Of a stretch of DNA of 64,000 nucleotides, positions 58,865 through 64,000 are shown one piece after another (positions within the stretch are counted from its first letter, which is position 1; each line of letters opens with the position of its first letter). The notes beneath the pieces are model-generated. The model saw only the letters and a list, made by a program, of their open reading frames with translations, had not been told where the DNA came from and did no database searches. A program made the translations under genes and the position numbers. Source of the DNA: an uncultured Lachnospiraceae bacterium (GTDB lineage Bacteria; Bacillota; Clostridia; Lachnospirales; Lachnospiraceae); assembly GCA_949740535.1 (NCBI GenBank), contig CATJHO010000145.1:1-64000 (forward strand), read 5' to 3'.

Positions 58865-59347
58865 ATGTCCATAGAGATTGTGCGGAAGTATTTTTCCTCT
58901 TTTGGCATGGAGGATCGGATCCGGGAGTTTCCTGTGTCCAGCGCTACGGTGGAGCTGGCTGCCGAGGCGGCAGGCTGCATTCCTGCACGGATTGCCAAGA
59001 CTCTTTCTTTTAAGATAGGAGAAGAGCCGGTCCTGATTGTGGCTGCAGGAGATGCCAAAATTGATAATCGGAGGTACAAAGATCAGTTTGGGAAAAAAGC
59101 GGTGATGCTGTCGTTAGAAGAGGTGGCGGATTGGATCGGTCATGAGGCAGGCGGCGTGTGTCCCTTTGGGATTCCGGAGAATGTGGGAGTGTATCTGGAT
59201 GTGTCGCTGAAGCGGTTTGAGACGGTATTTCCGGCAGCGGGAAGCTCCAACAGCGCCATTGAGCTTACGATAGAAGAGCTGGAGCGTTATTCCCATGCGG
59301 CAGAATGGATTGATGTGTGCAAAGGCTGGCAGGAGCAGGAAGTATGA
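58865..59347 (+). CDS. YbaK/EbsC-family aminoacyl-tRNA deacylase
   Basis: A 160-residue protein of the YbaK/ProX editing fold. ARIAKTLSFKIGEEPVLIVAAGDAKID carries the conserved Lys, and HEAGGVCPFGIPENVGVYLD is the typical C-terminal block. YbaK and relatives remove wrongly attached amino acids (Cys, Ala) from tRNA-Pro. It starts 1 base after the Hsp70 stop, so it belongs to that transcript. The next gene overlaps its end by 4 bases. Confidence 0.92.
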   Translation: MSIEIVRKYFSSFGMEDRIREFPVSSATVELAAEAAGCIPARIAKTLSFKIGEEPVLIVAAGDAKIDNRRYKDQFGKKAVMLSLEEVADWIGHEAGGVCPFGIPENVGVYLDVSLKRFETVFPAAGSSNSAIELTIEELERYSHAAEWIDVCKGWQEQEV

Positions 59348-59799
59348 GCCGGTATTTTCCCCTGTTTGTGAATCTGGAAGGAAAAAAAGTCATTGTCTAC
59401 GGGGCCGGAGTCATCGGGTCCCGTAGAATTTTGGCTCTTTTGGAATTCGGATGCTGTCTTACTGTTGCGGCGCCGGAGGCATCCAAAGAGGTGCAGCGGC
59501 TTTCAAAGGAAGGCAAGATTATCTGGCAGAAGAAGAAATATGAGTCCGGGGAAATTTCAAGGGATGCATGTTTTGTGCTGGCAGCCTCCAGTGACCGGGA
59601 GGTAAATGCGCAGATTGGCGCAGAGTGCCGGGAAAAGCATATTCCGGTGAACGTAAGCAGCGACAGGGAGCTGTGTGATTTTTACTTTCCGGGACTGGCG
59701 GTGAAGGAAGAGCTGGTAGCAGGTGTCACAGCGGGAGGAAGCGATCATCGAAAGGCACGGGAGGTTACGGAGAAGATCCGGTCACTGCTTACTTCATGA
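59344..59799 (+). CDS. Precorrin-2 dehydrogenase (siroheme synthase N-terminal type)
   Basis: A 151-residue Met8p/CysG-N-like protein that oxidises precorrin-2 to sirohydrochlorin. MSRYFPLFVNLEGKKVIVYGAG is the family start with a Rossmann loop at about 18-25, followed by DREVNAQIGAECR, VNVSSDRELCDFYFPGL and GVTAGGSDHRKAREV. It lacks the methylase domain of CysG. ATG 59344 overlaps the YbaK stop (ATGA). Other tetrapyrrole genes follow. Confidence 0.9.
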   Translation: MSRYFPLFVNLEGKKVIVYGAGVIGSRRILALLEFGCCLTVAAPEASKEVQRLSKEGKIIWQKKKYESGEISRDACFVLAASSDREVNAQIGAECREKHIPVNVSSDRELCDFYFPGLAVKEELVAGVTAGGSDHRKAREVTEKIRSLLTS

Positions 59800-59844
59800 A
59801 GCCCTTAAGCTCTGCCTGATGCCAGGAAGAGACTGGAAAGATCG

Positions 59845-59874
59845 TTGCTTCTGCGGCAGAGAGTATGCTATACT
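59845..59874 (+). promoter_or_regulatory. Promoter of hemB-hemL
   Basis: TTGCTT (59845-59850), 18 bp, TATACT (59869-59874) preceded by TGC (extended -10). Confidence 0.6.
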
Positions 59875-59970
59875 TTTAAAAATAAGACATAGAGCCATGC
59901 ATGGGGAGTGCCCTTATTAAGAGATGGTATGCTGAAAGAAAACGATAAGAGGAAAAGAGGTTTTCATTCT

Positions 59971-60954
59971 ATGGAAATGAATATCAGGCCCCGCCGCCTG
60001 CGGACAGGGGCGGTTCTGCGGAAAATGGTCCGTGAGACCCGGATAGACAAGAGTTCTCTGATCTATCCCATGTTTATCAAAGAGGGAATCGGAATTGAGG
60101 AAGAAATTCCCACTATGCCGGGGCAGTACCGCTACAGCATTGACCGGATGCCCTTTGCGCTGGAGAAGCTTTGGAAGGCAGGCGTAGGCAGTGTTATGTT
60201 TTTTGGAATCCCGGAGCACAAGGATGCCTGCGGCAGCGGCGCCTATGCAGAGGACGGTATTGTACAGAAGGCTTTCCGGGAAGCTAAGAGGCAGTTTCCA
60301 GATCTCTGCTGCATCGGCGATGTGTGTATGTGTGAGTACACTTCCCACGGCCACTGCGGGATTTTAAGTGGCGGATATGTGGATAATGACAAGACATTGG
60401 ATTACCTGGCAAGGATTGCCCTTTCCCAGGTACAGGCCGGTGCAGATATGGTGGCTCCTTCCGATATGATGGACGGCCGTGTGGGGGCGATCCGGCGTAT
60501 GCTGGATCAGAACGGTTATCTGGAAACGCCTATTATGTCTTATGCGGTAAAATACGCTTCCGCCTTTTATGGTCCCTTCCGGGATGCGGCAGGCAGCGCG
60601 CCTGCATTCGGAGACCGCAAATCTTACCAGATGGACTATCACAACAGCCGGGAGGCTCTGAAGGAAGCGCTTCTGGATGTGGACGAGGGCGCAGACATCA
60701 TTATGGTAAAACCGGCTATGGCATATGGGGATGTGATTGCAAAGGTAAAGGAACGGATTCATCTTCCTGTGGCGGCCTACAGTGTCAGCGGAGAGTATGC
60801 CTTGATTAAGGGGGCAGCTTCTCTGGGATATGTGGACGAGGCGGCGATGATCTGCGAAGCGGCCGCAGGCGCTTACCGGGCGGGCGTGGATCTGTATCTG
60901 ACCTATTTTGCGCGTGAGATTGCCGGATTTATCGATGAGGGGAGAATTGGATAA
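59971..60954 (+). CDS. hemB: Porphobilinogen synthase (delta-aminolevulinate dehydratase)
   Basis: Condenses two ALA molecules into porphobilinogen. 327 residues, full length. The metal site DVCMCEYTSHGHCG has three Cys of the zinc-type enzyme. The Schiff-base lysines lie in SYAVKYAS and IMVKPAMAYGD. Start at 59971 with AAAGAGG ten bases upstream; the in-frame ATGs at 59908 and 59929 are not supported by family similarity. Overlaps hemL by one base. Confidence 0.95.
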   Translation: MEMNIRPRRLRTGAVLRKMVRETRIDKSSLIYPMFIKEGIGIEEEIPTMPGQYRYSIDRMPFALEKLWKAGVGSVMFFGIPEHKDACGSGAYAEDGIVQKAFREAKRQFPDLCCIGDVCMCEYTSHGHCGILSGGYVDNDKTLDYLARIALSQVQAGADMVAPSDMMDGRVGAIRRMLDQNGYLETPIMSYAVKYASAFYGPFRDAAGSAPAFGDRKSYQMDYHNSREALKEALLDVDEGADIIMVKPAMAYGDVIAKVKERIHLPVAAYSVSGEYALIKGAASLGYVDEAAMICEAAAGAYRAGVDLYLTYFAREIAGFIDEGRIG

Positions 60955-62231
60955 TGACAAAGTCAGAAATGCTTTTTGAACGTGCCGTAAAGCGGATTCC
61001 CGGCGGTGTCAATTCTCCGGTGCGGGCCTTCGGCTCGGTAGGAGAGACGCCTCGGTTTATCGCTTCGGCAGAAGGCTCCCATCTGACGGATGTGGACGGC
61101 AGGAGGTATCTGGACTATGTAGGATCCTGGGGGCCTATGATTCTGGGACACAGCCATCCGGAGGTGCTTAAAGCAGTGGAACATGCCTGCAGAAAGGGCC
61201 TGAGCTTTGGCGCGGCCACAGAGGCAGAGGTGGAAATGGCAGAGCTTATCTGCAGCATTGTGCCTTCTGTGGAGATGGTGCGCATGGTCAATTCCGGCAC
61301 CGAGGCAGTTATGAGCGCGGTCCGGGCAGCCAGAGGATTTACAGGCAGGGATAAGATCGTAAAGTTTGCAGGCTGTTACCACGGGCATTCGGATGCCATG
61401 CTGGTGAAAGCCGGATCCGGAGTGATGACGGCAGGCGTGCCGGACAGCGCCGGAGTTCCGTCAGGATGTACAAGGGATACCCTGACAGCTGTCTACAATG
61501 ATTTGAAGAGCGTGGAAGATCTGTTTGCGGCCTGTGAGGGGGAAATTGCGGCTGTAATTGTGGAACCGGCAGGAGCCAATATGGGGGTGGTTCTGCCGAA
61601 GGATGGTTTTCTTGAAGGACTGCGCCGTATCTGTACAGAGAATGGAAGCCTTCTCATCTTTGACGAGGTTATTACAGGATTCCGCTTAAGTCTTTCCGGT
61701 GCTCAGGGATACTATGGGATAGAGCCGGATCTGACCACTTTTGGCAAGATTATCGGCGGCGGTATGCCGGTGGGGGCCTATGGAGGCAGAAGAGACGTGA
61801 TGGAAATGGCTGCGCCTGCAGGCCCGGTTTACCAGGCGGGAACCTTAAGCGGCAATCCGGCGGCGATGGCGGCAGGAATGGCTCAGATTCGTATCCTTCG
61901 GGATACGCCGGACTTTTATGAGGAGCTTCACAGGAAATCAAATCAGTTGTTTGAGGGAATGAAAGAGATTCTGAAGGAGGCGGACTGCCCGTATCAGCTC
62001 AATCATGTGGGCTCTCTGGGATGCCTGTTCTTTACGAAAGAGCCGGTTTATGATTATGCTTCGGCGAAAACCTCAGATACAAAAGCCTTTGCCCGCTATT
62101 TTTCCCATATGCTGAAGGAAGGAATCTATCTGGCCCCGTCACAGTTTGAGGCCATGTTTGTATCCAGGGCACTTACAGAGGAAGAGATACAGGAGACCTT
62201 GACGGCTGTCCGGAAGTACTTTTTATCGTGA
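60954..62231 (+). CDS. hemL: Glutamate-1-semialdehyde 2,1-aminomutase
   Basis: A PLP enzyme forming ALA from glutamate-1-semialdehyde in the C5 pathway. 425 residues with RIPGGVNSPVRAFGSVG near the N-terminus, SGTEAVMSAVRAARG, YHGHSDAML, FDEVITGFR and the PLP lysine in TFGKIIGGGMPVGAYGG. Coupled to hemB (TAATG overlap). hemA, hemC and hemD are not in the window. Confidence 0.97.
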   Translation: MTKSEMLFERAVKRIPGGVNSPVRAFGSVGETPRFIASAEGSHLTDVDGRRYLDYVGSWGPMILGHSHPEVLKAVEHACRKGLSFGAATEAEVEMAELICSIVPSVEMVRMVNSGTEAVMSAVRAARGFTGRDKIVKFAGCYHGHSDAMLVKAGSGVMTAGVPDSAGVPSGCTRDTLTAVYNDLKSVEDLFAACEGEIAAVIVEPAGANMGVVLPKDGFLEGLRRICTENGSLLIFDEVITGFRLSLSGAQGYYGIEPDLTTFGKIIGGGMPVGAYGGRRDVMEMAAPAGPVYQAGTLSGNPAAMAAGMAQIRILRDTPDFYEELHRKSNQLFEGMKEILKEADCPYQLNHVGSLGCLFFTKEPVYDYASAKTSDTKAFARYFSHMLKEGIYLAPSQFEAMFVSRALTEEEIQETLTAVRKYFLS

Positions 62232-62335
62232 GAGGACTGTGCTTTGGCTGTCCGGTATTGGAAGCATGAATGAACGATAGATATATCTGTTTTGTTTAGA
62301 TTGTTAAAATAACAGGAACTATGGAGGAGAAGAGG

Positions 62336-63385
62336 ATGGACAAGAAAAAGTATGTAGCCTATGTAGGAACCTATACCCACGGCAGCAGCGAGGGAATCCA
62401 TCTGTTTGATTTGGATGTGGAGGAAGGCCGGATGATTCAGCGGAAGGTGATTCCCATTAATAATCCTTCCTACATCAAGCTGTCCCACAATGGAAAGTAT
62501 CTGTATTCCATTTCCGACGAAGGGGTGCGTTCTTTTATTATCAGGCCGGACGGAGATCTGGAGCCTTTAAACTGTGCCAGCGTGGAAGGAATGCGGGGCT
62601 GTTATCTCTCCACGGATCAGGAAGACCGCTATCTGTTCGTGGGAGGCTGGCATGACGGAAAAGTTACGGTGCTCCGGCTGAATGAGGACGGAAGCGTAGG
62701 GGAGATTACCGATGGCATTTTCCACAAAGGACTGGGCAGTGTGGCGGAGCGGAATTTCCGGCCTCATGTGAACTGTGTGAATCTGACTCCCGACGGAAAG
62801 TATCTCTGTGCAGTGGATCTGGGAACCGATCAGATCAAAATCTACAAATTTGATCAGAGGACTGGCAAGATTTCGCTGGCAGATCTGCTGATGTGCGAGC
62901 TGAATTCTGCTCCCCGGATCATCAAGTTCAGCCGGGACGGACAGTTTGCCTATGCCATCAGCGAACTGAAAAATTACATTACTGTGTACAAATACGACGG
63001 AAGCGGAAAAAATCCATCCTTTGAGCTGATTCAGACCGTATCCACGTTAAATGATTATCATTCGGCAACCAGCGCTGCATCGGCCCTGCGGTTTTCCAAG
63101 GACGGAAGCAAGGTGCTGTGTACCAACGCAGGAGATAACACGGCCGGGATCTTCCATGTGGATAAGGAGACAGGACTGCTGGAGAAGATCTGCATCCTGC
63201 CCATCAGCGGAGATTACCCGAAAGCCGGCGATTTCTTTCCGGACAACCGGCATATTATCTCGCTGAATCATGAGAGTAACAGCATTACCATTTTTGAGAT
63301 CCATTACGACAAAAAGTATTTCACGATGAAGGGAAAGCCCATTCCCATTGAGACACCCAACTGTATTCTGGTGTCAGAGCTGTAA
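62336..63385 (+). CDS. Lactonase-family beta-propeller protein (6-phosphogluconolactonase-like)
   Basis: A 349-residue seven-bladed beta-propeller of the YbhE/Pgl type. YVGTYTHGSSEGIHLFDLD near the start, ERNFRPHVNCVNLTPDGKYLCAVDLGTD in the middle and AGDFFPDNRHIISLNHESNSI near the end are the usual blocks. Members hydrolyse 6-phosphogluconolactone; the exact lactone is not certain. Start at 62336 because GGAGGAG lies 6 bases ahead. Confidence 0.9.
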   Translation: MDKKKYVAYVGTYTHGSSEGIHLFDLDVEEGRMIQRKVIPINNPSYIKLSHNGKYLYSISDEGVRSFIIRPDGDLEPLNCASVEGMRGCYLSTDQEDRYLFVGGWHDGKVTVLRLNEDGSVGEITDGIFHKGLGSVAERNFRPHVNCVNLTPDGKYLCAVDLGTDQIKIYKFDQRTGKISLADLLMCELNSAPRIIKFSRDGQFAYAISELKNYITVYKYDGSGKNPSFELIQTVSTLNDYHSATSAASALRFSKDGSKVLCTNAGDNTAGIFHVDKETGLLEKICILPISGDYPKAGDFFPDNRHIISLNHESNSITIFEIHYDKKYFTMKGKPIPIETPNCILVSEL

Positions 63386-63416
63386 CGAAAATTGAATATT
63401 GGATGAAAAATAATGC

Positions 63417-63446
63417 TTGACAGAAAGTGTCTGCATGTGATAAGGT
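63417..63446 (+). promoter_or_regulatory. Promoter of the PTS operon
   Basis: TTGACA (63417-63422), 18 bp, TAAGGT (63441-63446). The -10 box is weak. It precedes a leader with the antiterminator/terminator switch. Confidence 0.5.
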
Positions 63447-63458
63447 GTATACAAATTT

Positions 63459-63547
63459 ACAAGGTAGTGATTATCTTTATTGATAAGCTAGGCTTGTTTG
63501 AGTAGACGATACAAAAAATGTGTTGTCTGTTCAGACAGGCCTTTTTT
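63459..63547 (+). promoter_or_regulatory. LicT/BglG-type RAT antiterminator overlapping an intrinsic terminator
   Basis: RAT-like fold: lower stem ACAAG/CTTGT (63459-63463 with 63493-63497), upper stem TTATC/GATAA (63471-63475 with 63482-63486), internal loops between. Its 3' part overlaps AGGCTTGTTTG (63490-63500), which can pair with CAGACAGGCCT (63532-63542) to form an 11-bp stem with two G-U, followed by TTTTTT. The two folds exclude each other, as in bgl/lic leaders. Confidence 0.7.
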
Positions 63548-63679
63548 GATCACAAAACGAAATTTTACAAAGAATGTCGTTTAAATGAGCAGAAAGGGCC
63601 TGAACAGGAAATGTGGAAGGCAGCTGCAGATGTCAAACACAAAAATATGATTACAAAGAAAAAATACTGGAGGAACGAC

Positions 63680-64000
63680 ATGGAAAATTATGAAAAACTT
63701 GCTAAATTTATAATTGAGCATGTTGGAGGAAGAGAAAATATTGAAAATGTAACACATTGTATGACACGACTTCGATTTAAACTTGGGGATGAGTCGAAGG
63801 TTATGGAAGAAGTTTTGAAATCTAATAAGGAGATTGTGACTGCACAGGCTTCCGGAGGAAGATATCAGGTGGTAATTGGTACACATGTAGGAGATGTATG
63901 TGAGGCAGTCCTTCGACAGCTTGGCCAGAGAGCAGATACTAAGGAAGAAGGGGAAAAAGGTTCTTTGCTGAATCGATTTACAGCGACAATTACCCAGACA
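63680..64000 (+). CDS. PTS beta-glucoside-type transporter EIIB/C, N-terminal part (3' end outside window)
   Basis: The first 107 codons of a PTS enzyme II of the glucose/beta-glucoside superfamily, open to the right edge. The EIIB domain is complete: YEKLAKFIIEHVGGRENIEN, the phospho-accepting Cys in HCMTRLRFKL (about residue 32) and QVVIGTHVGDVCEAV. A charged linker then leads to the start of the EIIC domain. BglF/BglP-type is the best call given the upstream RAT, but sucrose or trehalose specificity cannot be excluded. TGGAGGAA precedes the ATG. Confidence 0.9.
   Translation, partial: MENYEKLAKFIIEHVGGRENIENVTHCMTRLRFKLGDESKVMEEVLKSNKEIVTAQASGGRYQVVIGTHVGDVCEAVLRQLGQRADTKEEGEKGSLLNRFTATITQT

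Noticed and set aside
58865..59347. YbaK-like gene as part of the heme cluster
   Set aside because: Its link to the next gene is by overlap only; its function is tRNA editing and it shares the Hsp70 transcript.
63830..63860. RAT-like sequence (GAGATTGTGACTGCACAGGC) inside the PTS gene
   Set aside because: It lies in the coding region with no terminator next to it; the element at 63459-63547 explains the switch.

Overview
The window reads as a chromosome segment of an anaerobic, spore-forming, low-to-mid GC Firmicute, most likely a gut Lachnospiraceae-type Clostridium relative. The evidence is strong Shine-Dalgarno sites and sigma-A promoters, a SpoVAF-like germination protein, CotH-like proteins, a rubrerythrin-type domain, a FeoA-FeoA-FeoB cluster with its Cys-rich partner, and a type I-beta DAHP synthase. 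Genus and species cannot be fixed from the sequence alone. No rRNA, tRNA, CRISPR array, insertion sequence or prophage was seen.

Layout. 1-2.7 kb: end of purF, a CorA transporter and queA. 2.7-6.2 kb (minus): aroF-tyrA-aroA operon with a clear promoter. 6.4-15.1 kb: class A PBP, an EF-G paralogue, a metallophosphoesterase-rubrerythrin-rubredoxin fusion, a gene remnant, a second phosphoesterase that looks leaderless, and scpAB. 15.4-19.7 kb: a four-gene sugar-phosphate module (SrlD-like, PHP, class II aldolase, SorE-like). 19.8-21.8 kb: an Xre regulator/DUF3169 operon with twin operators, divergent from a DUF4234/DUF2752 pair preceded by phased direct repeats. 21.8-25.2 kb: ferrous iron uptake (feoA, feoA, feoB, Cys-rich partner) with DtxR-like boxes. 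25.3-29.5 kb: a D,D-carboxypeptidase, then a methionine ABC transporter. 29.6-35.4 kb: prepilin peptidase, Ser/Thr kinase and a large Ig-like surface protein. 35.5-45.9 kb: housekeeping genes (MBL lipoprotein, yqeY, EamA, rimO-pgsA-cinA, dut, ppx, ppk). 45.9-50.2 kb: two tandem CotH-like genes and a YehR-like lipoprotein. 50.3-52.1 kb (minus): HAD and DHH hydrolases. 52.3-58.9 kb: SpoVAF-like protein, then a J-like/TPR giant next to an HscC-like Hsp70. 58.9-62.2 kb: YbaK and tetrapyrrole genes (precorrin-2 dehydrogenase, hemB, hemL). 62.3-64 kb: a lactonase and the start of a beta-glucoside-type PTS gene behind an antiterminator/terminator switch.

The most striking part is the methionine transporter locus. 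Its MetQ lipoprotein is circularly permuted: the usual C-terminal half comes first and the usual N-terminal half second. The operon is preceded by a strong promoter, a 31-codon reading frame with seven Met and four Cys codons, and an intrinsic terminator before metQ. Together these suggest translation-controlled attenuation by Met/Cys supply. Other notable points are the phosphoesterase-rubrerythrin fusion, the J-like (NPE instead of HPD)/Hsp70 pair, the orphan sugar-phosphate module, and several clean cis-regulatory arrays.
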